This document shows, in pieces, positions 14,837-22,807 of a DNA stretch of 64,000 nt. A model generated the notes under the pieces. The model saw only the letters and a program-made list of their open reading frames with translations. It had not been told where the DNA came from and searched no databases. Within the stretch, counting starts at the first letter, position 1. Each line of letters opens with the position of its first letter. Origin of the DNA: Acidobacteriota bacterium (GTDB taxonomy: Bacteria > Acidobacteriota > G020349885); NCBI GenBank assembly GCA_020349885.1, contig CP070701.1, positions 1,061,684 to 1,125,683 of the forward strand, given 5' to 3'. The position numbers and the translations under genes are program-made.

Positions 14837-16501
14837 CTATTCGCTGCTTTGTTCCCGCAACTCTTCGATGCCGTCGCGGAGCTTTTCCAACTGCTCCCGG
14901 TAGGCCGGCTTCATGGGATAGAGGCGGTGCGCGGTCTCGAAATCCGAAAGCGCGTCTCTTCCGTTTCCAAGACGCAGGTGGGCGCGACCGCGCACGTCGT
15001 AGTAGAACGGCGTCCGGGGATTGAGCGCGACGGCGCGGTCGGCGTCGCGCAGGGCCCGCTGCACGGCAGACGCGTGCGGCGCAGGCCCGAGCAGGCGGAT
15101 CTGGGCGCGGTAGACGGGGATTTCGGCCTTGAGGGGATACAGGCGTTCGCCCCGATCGAGGTACCGAAGGGCTTTCTTGCTCTCTCCGGCCCGGTACGCA
15201 AACTCCGCCTCCTCGTAGAGGCGCGTTCCGCCATAGACGAAAAGGGCCGCCAGAAGCGCCGCGCCGAGCAGCGCCGCCGATGCGGCGTGCTCGAGGCGCG
15301 GCATGGACGGAGCTCCGCGCGGGGCGGGGGCCGCGGTTTCGCGCATGCGCCATGCCATGCCCGCGAGCATGAAAAAGGGGTAGGCGACGCCCGGCTCGTA
15401 GAACGTGAAGTCCACCGCGTTGTGAAGAAGAAACGCGAGGCACGCCGCCTCGACCGCGAGGGCGGACGGCCCGCGAGAACGAAATATTTTTCGAAACCAC
15501 CCCCACAAGAGCCATCCCAAAAGCGCCGCGCCCGCGAGGCCGCCTTCCGTGAGGTGCTGAAGGTAGGTATTGTGCGCGTAAAGGGTCTCGTTCATGCCGG
15601 GACGGCGGAAGCGGGGATACTCGAGGCCGTAGCCTCCGAAGCCCTTCCCAAGAAAAGGGCTTTCTTTCCACATCTCCATGGCGGCTTGCCAGTTGGCGAG
15701 GCGGAGCGCCACCGGCGACGCGCTCCGCCGCTCCTCGATTCGTGCCGCCGCCACGCCCCAGGCGAGGGCGAGGGCGAGGGCGGCGAGAATAAGCCACCCC
15801 GTGACGCGGCGCGTGCGACCGGCCGCTGCGGCCGCGGCCCCGGCCAGCGCCAGAGCGAGCATCGCCCCCGCGGAGAGCGTGAGAGCGAGGTTGGCGGCAA
15901 GGAGCGCCAAAAGCGCCCAGAGGAGGACGTCCCGCCACGCGGGGCGGCGCCCGGTCAGGGTTGCGCCGACGGCGATGGGAAGCGCCATCGCCAAAAATCC
16001 GGCGTAGGCCGTGGGAAGGGGAAAGCGCGCGAAGATACGGCCCGATTCTAACCGTTCCAGGATTTCGGGCGGCACGGCATCCATGCGCGCCCGCGCGAGC
16101 TCCGCGCTGCGCTCAAGCCCGAAGCCCCACTGGTAGAGTCCGTAAAGCGCCGCCGCAGCGCTGAGCACCAGGAGCGCCGTTCGAAAGCGGCTATGGTCTT
16201 GCGGTGGAAGGCGGTACGAAAGCCAGGCGGTGGCCGCGTAGGAGAGGAAAAGAAGGCCGTGCTCGAGCGACAGGGCGCGGTAGCTCGCCGCCGCCCAGGC
16301 GTTTAGAGAAAAAAAAGCGGCAAGGATCCAGACGGCGCGCGGCAGGGCATTCCCCCGCGCCACGGCGTAGAGGCCTCCCCCCAAACTGAGCGCCATAGCC
16401 GCCCCCCAGCCGCCCGTGTGGACGCCGGGAGGCCAGAGAACGCTTACGCAAAGAAGGGCAAGGACAGTAAGAAGCGGTATCAATGAATGGTGCACACGCA
16501 T
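14837..16501 (-). CDS. O-antigen ligase / Wzy-like membrane protein with C-terminal TPRs
   Basis: A 554-residue protein with about ten to twelve hydrophobic membrane segments (residues 8-425) and a large periplasmic loop that includes KGFGGYGLEYPRFR and LYAHNTYLQHLTEGGL. The H-N-x-Y/L-Q pattern in that loop is the hallmark of the O-antigen ligase (Wzy_C) family. Residues 440-550 carry TPR-like helices (KALRYLDRGERLYP, LRDADRAVALNP, ALSDFETAHRLYP). It would join or polymerise O-antigen or a related glycan at the periplasmic face. The ATG at 16501 sits right against GAGGGGG; a GTG at 16495 has better spacing and may be the true start. Confidence 0.82.
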   Translation of the reverse strand: MRVHHSLIPLLTVLALLCVSVLWPPGVHTGGWGAAMALSLGGGLYAVARGNALPRAVWILAAFFSLNAWAAASYRALSLEHGLLFLSYAATAWLSYRLPPQDHSRFRTALLVLSAAAALYGLYQWGFGLERSAELARARMDAVPPEILERLESGRIFARFPLPTAYAGFLAMALPIAVGATLTGRRPAWRDVLLWALLALLAANLALTLSAGAMLALALAGAAAAAAGRTRRVTGWLILAALALALAWGVAAARIEERRSASPVALRLANWQAAMEMWKESPFLGKGFGGYGLEYPRFRRPGMNETLYAHNTYLQHLTEGGLAGAALLGWLLWGWFRKIFRSRGPSALAVEAACLAFLLHNAVDFTFYEPGVAYPFFMLAGMAWRMRETAAPAPRGAPSMPRLEHAASAALLGAALLAALFVYGGTRLYEEAEFAYRAGESKKALRYLDRGERLYPLKAEIPVYRAQIRLLGPAPHASAVQRALRDADRAVALNPRTPFYYDVRGRAHLRLGNGRDALSDFETAHRLYPMKPAYREQLEKLRDGIEELREQSSE

Positions 16502-16588
16502 TCCCCCTCTTGGCGGGACTGGAACCCGCCCGCCGATCCCGACAAGTCGAGGACAGGTTGGCGGGTGGGGCTTGCGCTACAAGAAACC

Positions 16589-16625
16589 AAAAAAACGCGG
16601 GGGCTCTTTTGCGAGCCCCCGCGTT
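16589..16625 (-). terminator. Rho-independent terminator of the pilin-like gene
   Basis: A 13-bp perfect stem (AACGCGGGGGCTC with its complement, 16594-16625, loop TTTTGC) followed on the minus strand by seven T (complement of 16595-16589). It lies 38 bases after the stop of the pilin-like gene. Confidence 0.92.
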
Positions 16626-16662
16626 AAACGCGTTTTATGTCAACTGTCGCAGGACACGCGGA

Positions 16663-17223
16663 TCAACTGCTCTTTGACCCGGTTGCAGTGGTTGAATTGC
16701 AGCCGCCGAAAAAGAACTGACCGTCTGCAAAAGCGATGTCGCATTCCCACCTTCGGCTTGTTCGATCGGCGAAGTGAGTGCCCGTCACGGGATCAGTCAG
16801 CAAGTCAGCCGGGGCCGCTAATCCTTTGTCTGCAGGGCCGTCCGAGCCGCCGGAACCCAACCCATAGATCGCCGGGTTCGGGGTAGCGCCTCGGTTGCCA
16901 TACTGAATAGGCATTCCCCAGCCGTCCACGGCCGGCGGGTTATCGAGGTAGCCCAAGGCGTCGAGGAAGGCATTGAGCCCGGTGGAGGGTGTGCCAACGT
17001 CCTCCGGGCCGCCGCCCACATCGACCGACACGCCGAAGTTGTCGATTTTGTACGACTCGACGCCAGTGCCGAGCGTACGGATGTCGCCCGACGTCGCCTT
17101 GTGGCGAGAGCGGTTCATTGCATCGAGCAGATTCGGGATGGCTATCGCGGCAATGATGCCGATGATGGCCACCACGATGAGCAGCTCGACAAGCGTGAAA
17201 CCTTTGCTCTTTTTTGTTCTCAT
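16663..17223 (-). CDS. Type IV pilin / type II secretion pseudopilin (GspG-like)
   Basis: A 186-residue protein with the prepilin leader MRTKKSKG, cleavage before FTLVE (Glu+5 present) and a hydrophobic N-terminal helix (LLIVVAIIGIIAAIAIP). The C-terminal part is Gly/Pro/Ser-rich, with the DGWGMPIQY strand common to GspG-like major pseudopilins, and ends CNSTTATGSKSS. It is processed by PilD-type peptidase and assembled into a pilus or pseudopilus. No other secretion or pilus assembly gene is adjacent; pilT is 13 kb away. Expression appears to depend on sigma-54, with a strong terminator after the gene, so it is monocistronic and probably highly expressed. Confidence 0.92.
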   Translation of the reverse strand: MRTKKSKGFTLVELLIVVAIIGIIAAIAIPNLLDAMNRSRHKATSGDIRTLGTGVESYKIDNFGVSVDVGGGPEDVGTPSTGLNAFLDALGYLDNPPAVDGWGMPIQYGNRGATPNPAIYGLGSGGSDGPADKGLAAPADLLTDPVTGTHFADRTSRRWECDIAFADGQFFFGGCNSTTATGSKSS

Positions 17224-17279
17224 GTTTCGTTATTCTCCTTTACGTAAAGTGAGAGTTGTTGCATCTCATTATAGAATTA

Positions 17280-17295
17280 TGCAAGCTCTGTGCCA
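17280..17295 (-). promoter_or_regulatory. Sigma-54 (-24/-12) promoter of the pilin-like gene
   Basis: On the minus strand the bases read TGGCACA-GAGC-TTGCA, a complete match to the sigma-54 consensus TGGCACR-N4-TTGCW. It lies about 57 bases before the pilin start; transcription would begin near 17268. AAAGGAG precedes the ATG by 11 bases. The rest of 17296-17505 shows no gene or clear site; an NtrC-type activator site could lie there. Confidence 0.85.
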
Positions 17296-17505
17296 ACAGA
17301 AGTGAAGAATTTCCTGTGAAATTCAGCCGAAAAATGGCTGTTTTTCCATTGAAGGGAAGGGTGCTTGGCAATTTTTGTCATAATTTAACGACAATTTTTG
17401 TCGGGTGCCGATTCCGCCAAAGGCAGGGTTGGGCATTCTCGTCCCGACGCAAGCCTCGGAAGGAACCAATCTCAACGTTGTCGGAACAAGTCCGATTTTT
17501 CGGAA

Positions 17506-18669
17506 TTACCATAGCAGGTCCTTCACCCGCTTGAAAAGGCTCTTTCCGCCCACAGTCGCCTCTTCCTTGCGCAGTTCGGCCAAGCGCTCGTAGAGGTCGC
17601 GTTCCTCCTTGGAAAGGTCGGTCGGAACGTGCACGTTGACCGTGATGTACTGGCTGCCGCGCTTTCTTGCGGGACCCCGGGAGCCTTCGAGGGAGGGAAT
17701 GCCGCGCCTCTTCCACTCGAAGGTCTCGCCGGGCTGGGTGCCGGGCGGAACGGTGAGCTCGCCTTCCTTGCCCTCGAGGGTCGGAACCTTAACGAGGGTG
17801 CCCAGGGCGGCCTGCGGTGCGGAGAGGGTCACTTCGCACCAGATGTCGCCGCCGCGGCGTTCGAAAACGGGATGCTCGCGCTCATGGACTACGACGTAGA
17901 GGTCGCCGTTTGGACCGCCGTGTCGGCCGGCCTCACCCTTGCCCTGGAGGCGGAGCTGGCAGCCGTCCGAGACGCCCGCGGGCAGGCTTACACGCACCGT
18001 TTCCTCCTTCACGGTTTGTCCCGTGCCGTCGCAAATGCGGCACGCCTCGCGCACCACGCGTCCTTCGCCCCGGCACTTGGGACACGTTTGCACCATGGAG
18101 AAGAATCCTCGCTGGTACACTACCTTGCCCTGACCGTCGCAGGACGAGCAGGAGACGACGCCGTCCCGGTCCGCGGCGCCCGTGCCCCGACAGGAGGGGC
18201 ATGTGGTGCGCTTCGAAAGGGAAAGCTCTTTTTCGACGCCTGCCGCGGCTTCCTCAAGCGTAATCTCGAGGTCGTAACGGAGGTCGGCCCCGCGCTCGCT
18301 CCGGCCGCGCCCGCGCTGGCGCCTGCGGCCCAGGAGGTCGCCGAATCCAAACATCTCGGAAAACACATCCTCGAGTCCGCCGCCGAAGATGTCTTCAAAG
18401 TCGCGGAAAATACTCGCGTCGAAGCCCCCACCGGCTTCCGCGCCCGGGCGCACACCGGCATGGCCGTAGCGGTCGTAGAGCGCGCGCTTCTTGTCGTCTC
18501 CCAAGACGCTGTAGGCCTCGGAAGCTTCCTTGAAGCGTGCCTCGGCATCGCTGTCGCCTGAGTTGCGGTCGGGGTGGTACTTTAAGGCCAGCCGCCGGTA
18601 GGCTTTCTTAATCTCGGCTTTCGACGCGTCCCGCGAAACGCCCAGAATTTCGTAGTAGTCTTCCGCCAT
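17506..18669 (-). CDS. dnaJ: Chaperone protein DnaJ
   Basis: A 387-residue type I J-protein. It has a J domain at residues 1-68 with HPD (LKYHPDRN), a Gly/Phe-rich segment with FGFGDLLGRRR, four zinc-finger repeats (CPSCRGTG, CSSCDGQG, CPKCRGEG, CRICDGTG) at about 150-215, and the C-terminal substrate-binding domains. It stimulates DnaK ATPase and delivers unfolded proteins. Reading could extend upstream to 18759, but MAEDYYEILG is the canonical start and a TATAAT lies six bases before it. dnaK and grpE are not in the window. Confidence 0.96.
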   Translation of the reverse strand: MAEDYYEILGVSRDASKAEIKKAYRRLALKYHPDRNSGDSDAEARFKEASEAYSVLGDDKKRALYDRYGHAGVRPGAEAGGGFDASIFRDFEDIFGGGLEDVFSEMFGFGDLLGRRRQRGRGRSERGADLRYDLEITLEEAAAGVEKELSLSKRTTCPSCRGTGAADRDGVVSCSSCDGQGKVVYQRGFFSMVQTCPKCRGEGRVVREACRICDGTGQTVKEETVRVSLPAGVSDGCQLRLQGKGEAGRHGGPNGDLYVVVHEREHPVFERRGGDIWCEVTLSAPQAALGTLVKVPTLEGKEGELTVPPGTQPGETFEWKRRGIPSLEGSRGPARKRGSQYITVNVHVPTDLSKEERDLYERLAELRKEEATVGGKSLFKRVKDLLW

Positions 18670-18675
18670 GTGCGA

Positions 18676-18684
18676 ATTATAGCA
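18676..18684 (-). promoter_or_regulatory. Extended -10 promoter, leaderless dnaJ
   Basis: On the minus strand TGC-TATAAT (18684-18676) and six bases to the ATG. No good -35 is seen, which the extended TGn motif can compensate. No CIRCE element is visible. Confidence 0.6.
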
Positions 18685-18785
18685 TACGCCCAGCGCCGGA
18701 CTTGTTCGGAGCCACTTACCCGTGGGCCCACGGAAGGGCATGGCGGAAATCTCGGGCATGCAGATGTCCGCCCCAAACCGCGTCG

Positions 18786-18814
18786 TTGACGCGGTGATTC
18801 GCCGAGAGTATCCT
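18786..18814 (+). promoter_or_regulatory. Promoter of the first TMTC-like gene
   Basis: TTGACG, 17 bases, TATCCT; the -10 ends 11 bases before the ATG at 18826, giving a leader of only a few bases. Confidence 0.6.
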
Positions 18815-18825
18815 GCTCCTATTTC

Positions 18826-20757
18826 ATGGGCAAGAAAAGCCGAATCAAAAAATCTCGCACAACCCCGAAAGCCCCCGGTGCGGCGCCGAGGCCCGTCGGG
18901 GAGGAAGCCCTCGCGGAAAGCTGGGCCATCCCCCTCTGGGTTGCGCTTGTCGTCCTGGTCGTCTTGCCTTCCATTCTTTATTTTAATTCCTTATCCAACC
19001 CTTTCCTCTACGACGATTCTCATAGCCTTGTGAAAAATTCCCACGTCCGCAGCCTCGAAAACATCCCCTCCTTTTTCACCAGCGCCCGGACCACCAGCAT
19101 CCACTCCGACAAGGGCCACTACCGCCCCGTCCTCTTCTCCACCTACGCCCTCAGCTACGCCCTCGGCGGCTACGACTACGACCCCAAGGTCTTCCGCCTC
19201 GCGAACCTCGTCCTTCATACCCTCAACGGCCTGTTGGTCTTCGCCGTGTTTCGACGCCTTTCCGGGAAGACAGCCCTTGCGTTTTTCGCAGCGCTCTTGT
19301 TTGCCGTGCATCCCCTGAACGCCGAGAGCGTCAACTACATCAGCTGCCGTTCGAACGTGCTGGCGACGACGTTTTACCTGGCGAGCGTGGGGCTGTTCGT
19401 GGGCTATGCGGGCGGCGCCTCGATGCGGCGGCGGGCGGCTTTCTACGCGGGCTCGCTTCTTTGCTTCGTGCTGGGGCTGCTGTCGAAGGAGATTGCGGTG
19501 ACGCTGCCGGTGATGTTGGTTCTGCTGGACGTGCTAGCGCTAAGTCCGTGGAAGGGAAACGTAGAGGTGAAGAAACTGGTTCGCCGGCACGCGGCGTTTT
19601 TCGTCGTGACGGCGTTGTACGGGGGGCTGCTGGTGGGCAAGATGCTGGTGCCGAGTTACGAGAAGCGGGACGTGCTTTCGAATCTGATTATCCAGACGAA
19701 GGCGATGGCGTATTATCTGAAGCTTCTGGTGTTTCCCCGGGGGCTGAGCATCTCCCACGGCTTTGATACGGAGGGCTTGCTGAATCTGGCCTTCAGCGTC
19801 TCGTTGCTTGTCATCGGCGCCAGCTTGTTCCTGGCCTGGAAGCTGCGCGGGCGCTGCGGTCTCCTGAGCTTCGCCATCCTATGGTATTTCATCACCCTGC
19901 TTCCGACTTCGAGTGTTATCGCCCTGTATGTTCCCGTCAACGAGCACCGAGTCTATCTTCCCGGAATAGGGTTTGCCGCGGCGATTGGATTCGCGATGAA
20001 TTACGGAAGGCGCCGCCTCCCCCTCCCTGCGGCCAGGTTCGTCGCGCCGCTCTTTTTGGTCGTCATGGCTGTTTTTTCCATCATAGTCGTTGCACGAAAT
20101 CGAGTGTGGCAAACGCCCGATGCCCTCTGGGAAGACGCCGCTCGGAAATATCCTCACAATGCCCATGCCCATGAGGCCCTGGCGAACAGCTATGCGCGGC
20201 AGGGGTACTTGGAAAAAGCCAAAAGGGAATACGAACTCGCCGTACGGTACGCCGGGAAGGAAGGCGTGTCGTTGTCGCTCAACCTGATCAACCTGATCAA
20301 CGAGGCGGGCGACTACCGGGGCGCCTTGAAAGCTTACGAGGAGCGCTTGCGGATAGAAGAAGAGGCGGGAAATCGGGCCGGCGTGGCCCTAGCGCTCACG
20401 AACATCGGGATTGTCCACGGCAACTTGGGCGACTTCACGAAAGCGCTGGAGCATTTTGAAAAAAGCCTTGAAATCGAGCAGGAGCTGGGCAACAAGAAGA
20501 CGATGTCGCGCCTGTACACCAATATCGGTGCGACCTACGGCAGGCTGGGCGACTCGGCCCAGGCGATCCGGCATTTTGAAAAAGCGGTAGAGATGGAGCC
20601 GAGGACAGCGGAAGCGTACATCAATCTGGCGCATGCGTACCTTCAGGTACCGAGGGTGAAGGAGGCCGAGGCCGTCTGCGAAAAGATGAAGAATCGCGGC
20701 TTTCACGTGCCTGAGGATTTAAGGAAGCGTCTGGAAGCCGCCGTGGAAAATCCGTGA
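18826..20757 (+). CDS. TMTC-like membrane glycosyltransferase with TPRs, copy 1
   Basis: A 643-residue protein with a basic cytosolic tail (MGKKSRIKKSR), then about ten or more membrane helices (residues 35-420). The first periplasmic loop has FLYDD, the acidic pair typical of GT-C glycosyltransferases, followed by HYRPVLFSTY. Later come FAVHPLNAESVNYISCRSN and the VNEHRVYLPG loop. All align in order with eukaryotic TMTC O-mannosyltransferases and their bacterial relatives. Residues 435-640 are TPR repeats (FTKALEHFEKSLEIEQELG, AQAIRHFEKAVEMEP). It probably transfers a sugar from a lipid carrier in the periplasm; acceptor and sugar are unknown. It is first of three tandem paralogs and shares a 98-base identical run with copy 3. 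Confidence 0.78.
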   Translation: MGKKSRIKKSRTTPKAPGAAPRPVGEEALAESWAIPLWVALVVLVVLPSILYFNSLSNPFLYDDSHSLVKNSHVRSLENIPSFFTSARTTSIHSDKGHYRPVLFSTYALSYALGGYDYDPKVFRLANLVLHTLNGLLVFAVFRRLSGKTALAFFAALLFAVHPLNAESVNYISCRSNVLATTFYLASVGLFVGYAGGASMRRRAAFYAGSLLCFVLGLLSKEIAVTLPVMLVLLDVLALSPWKGNVEVKKLVRRHAAFFVVTALYGGLLVGKMLVPSYEKRDVLSNLIIQTKAMAYYLKLLVFPRGLSISHGFDTEGLLNLAFSVSLLVIGASLFLAWKLRGRCGLLSFAILWYFITLLPTSSVIALYVPVNEHRVYLPGIGFAAAIGFAMNYGRRRLPLPAARFVAPLFLVVMAVFSIIVVARNRVWQTPDALWEDAARKYPHNAHAHEALANSYARQGYLEKAKREYELAVRYAGKEGVSLSLNLINLINEAGDYRGALKAYEERLRIEEEAGNRAGVALALTNIGIVHGNLGDFTKALEHFEKSLEIEQELGNKKTMSRLYTNIGATYGRLGDSAQAIRHFEKAVEMEPRTAEAYINLAHAYLQVPRVKEAEAVCEKMKNRGFHVPEDLRKRLEAAVENP

Positions 20758-20830
20758 GGCTTCTCGACACGCGTAGAAACCGTTCCTAAAATGGGATAGT
20801 TGACACTCCTTGAATAAGTAGCTATCGCTC
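20758..20830 (+). repeat. Duplicated spacer between TMTC-like genes, first unit
   Basis: The 73 bases between copies 1 and 2 are almost identical to 22736-22807 between copies 2 and 3 (one-base deletion and one or two substitutions). Both contain TTGACA (20800-20805 here). This marks tandem duplication of a gene plus its upstream spacer. Confidence 0.85.
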
Positions 20831-22735
20831 ATGGGCAAGAAAAGCCGAAGCAAAAAATCTCGCACAGCCCCGAAAGGCCCCGGTGCGGCGCCGAGGCCCG
20901 TCGGGGAGGAGGCCCTCGCGGAAAGCTGGGCCATTCCCCTCTGGGTTGCGCTTGTCGTCCTGGTCGTCTTGCCTTCCATTCTTTATTTCAGCTCTCTAAC
21001 CAACCCTTTCCTTTACGACGATGTCCACAGCCTCGTGGACAATCCACACGTCCGCGGCCTCCAAAACATCCCCTCTTTCTTTACCACCACCACAACCACC
21101 AGCGTCTTTTCCGACAAAGGGCACTATCGCCCCGTCCTCTTTTCGACCTACGCCCTAAGCTACGCCCTCGGCGGCTACGATTACGATCCCGGGATGTTTC
21201 GGGTGTTCAACCTTGTCTTTCACGTCTTGAACAGCCTGTTGGTCTTTGCCGTGTTTCGGTCCATCCTCCGCAGTAGCACGGCTACGGAGGACGGGCGCAT
21301 TTTCGGGAAAACGGCGGCGGCGTTCTTTGCGGCGCTTTTGTTTGCCGTTCATCCTCTGAACACGGAGAGCGTCAACTACATCAGCTGCCGCTCGAACGTG
21401 CTGGCGACGACGTTTTACCTGGCCGGCGTGGGGCTGTTCGTGGGGTATGCGGGAAGCGCCATGATGCGGCGCCGGACGGCTCTCTACGCGGGCTCGCTTC
21501 TTTGTTTCGTGCTGGGGCTTTTGACCAAAGAAATCGTGATTACCCTTCCTGTGATTTTGATGCTTTTGGATATTTTGATTCTTAGTCCTGACGCGAAAGT
21601 CTTTGATCTCAAGACTCTATTTCGCCGCCACGTGATGTTCTGGGTGATCGCGGGGGCTCATCTATTTCTGATTTTCGCCGTGAGCCTTAAACCCGCTTAC
21701 GAAAGGCGCGGCGTCCTTTCCAACCTTCTCATCCAGACCAAAGCAGTGGTATTCTACTTGCGGCTTTTGGTGTTTCCGCGGGGTTTGAGCGTGTCGCACG
21801 GTTTCGAGTGGCAGGGCACGGCAAACGCGGCGTTTTTCCTATCGCTTGCGGTTCTCGGGATTCTTGTGTTCGCAGCCTGGCGTATGCGCGAACGCATGGC
21901 CCATATGAGTTTTGGCGTTTCTTGGTATTTCATCACGTTACTTCCGACGTCGAGCTTCTTGCCTCTGAACATTCCCGTGAACGAGCACCGAGCCTATCTT
22001 CCGGCGGTAGGGTTTGCAGCGGCCGTAGCGTTCTTGTTGGAGCTTGCCCGTGGCATGTCGGTACCTATCCAGAGTAAGTCGGTAGAGGCGCGCACCCGTC
22101 TCCGGCCAGCCCCGACGCTTGGGCGTCTCGGGCAGGCCCTTTCGAAGCTCGCCGTGCCGCTCTTTGTGGTCGTCGTAGGAATCTTTTCCGTCGCGGTCTA
22201 TGCGCGGAATCAAGTCTGGAAGACGCCCGTCGCTCTCTGGGAGGATGCCGTGAAGAAGTATCCTAACAACGTCCACGCGCACGAAACGCTGGGCCTCGAA
22301 TACGAGAAGATCGGAGATTTGGAAAAAGCCGAGCAGGAGTTTCTGTTCGCGGTTCGGCACGGCGGGACCGATGAAACGCTGGCAAAGTCCCATAACGGAC
22401 TGGGCATAATTTACGCAAAGAGAAAAGAGTACGAAAGCGCCATCGAGCACTTTACGCTTTCCGTTGAGCTGACCCCGAGCGCCTGGCATCCGAACCACAA
22501 TCTGGGCATCGCTTATGTGGCGCAAGGGCACAACGAAAAGGCCCTGAAATACCTTCAGAAAGCCGTGGAGCTGAACCCGCATGATGAGCAGCCTTACCGT
22601 TATCTTGCGAAAGTCTACCTTGCCCTCGGCAAGATCGACGAGGCAGGAGGCGTCCTTCAGGAAATGAAGAAGCTCGGCTTTAGTGTCCCGGAAGATTTGC
22701 GAGAACGTCTCGAAACCGCTATGGAAAATCCATGA
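20831..22735 (+). CDS. TMTC-like membrane glycosyltransferase with TPRs, copy 2
   Basis: A 634-residue paralog of the preceding gene. The first 40 residues are nearly the same (MGKKSRSKKSRTAPKGPG), FLYDD and HYRPVLFSTY are kept, and FAVHPLNTESVNYISCRSN matches copy 3 almost exactly. The middle (about 240-420) differs from both neighbours: LFRRHVMFWVIAGAHLFLIF replaces the segment shared by copies 1 and 3. TPRs occupy about 470-630 (YESAIEHFTLSVELTP, NEKALKYLQKAVELNP) and have their own sequence. Same fold and likely reaction as copy 1, but the divergent middle and TPRs suggest another acceptor. It is preceded by the repeated spacer and followed by another copy of it. Confidence 0.78.
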   Translation: MGKKSRSKKSRTAPKGPGAAPRPVGEEALAESWAIPLWVALVVLVVLPSILYFSSLTNPFLYDDVHSLVDNPHVRGLQNIPSFFTTTTTTSVFSDKGHYRPVLFSTYALSYALGGYDYDPGMFRVFNLVFHVLNSLLVFAVFRSILRSSTATEDGRIFGKTAAAFFAALLFAVHPLNTESVNYISCRSNVLATTFYLAGVGLFVGYAGSAMMRRRTALYAGSLLCFVLGLLTKEIVITLPVILMLLDILILSPDAKVFDLKTLFRRHVMFWVIAGAHLFLIFAVSLKPAYERRGVLSNLLIQTKAVVFYLRLLVFPRGLSVSHGFEWQGTANAAFFLSLAVLGILVFAAWRMRERMAHMSFGVSWYFITLLPTSSFLPLNIPVNEHRAYLPAVGFAAAVAFLLELARGMSVPIQSKSVEARTRLRPAPTLGRLGQALSKLAVPLFVVVVGIFSVAVYARNQVWKTPVALWEDAVKKYPNNVHAHETLGLEYEKIGDLEKAEQEFLFAVRHGGTDETLAKSHNGLGIIYAKRKEYESAIEHFTLSVELTPSAWHPNHNLGIAYVAQGHNEKALKYLQKAVELNPHDEQPYRYLAKVYLALGKIDEAGGVLQEMKKLGFSVPEDLRERLETAMENP

Positions 22736-22807
22736 GGCTTCTCGACACGCGTAGAAACCGTTCCTAAAATGGATAGTTGACATTCCTTGAATAAGTAGCT
22801 ATCGCTC
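22736..22807 (+). repeat. Duplicated spacer between TMTC-like genes, second unit
   Basis: A near-identical copy of 20758-20830. It keeps GAGGCTTCTCGACACGCG at the left and AAGTAGCTATCGCTC just before the start codon. Confidence 0.85.

Noticed and set aside
18669-18825. CIRCE or HrcA operator upstream of dnaJ
   Set aside because: No TTAGCACTC-type inverted repeat is present.
20800-20828. TTGACA-N17-TATCGC before TMTC copies 2 and 3 as a promoter
   Set aside because: The -10 would end only two bases before the ATG, so transcription would begin after the start codon. It may be a relic of duplication; the genes can be read from the promoter of copy 1.
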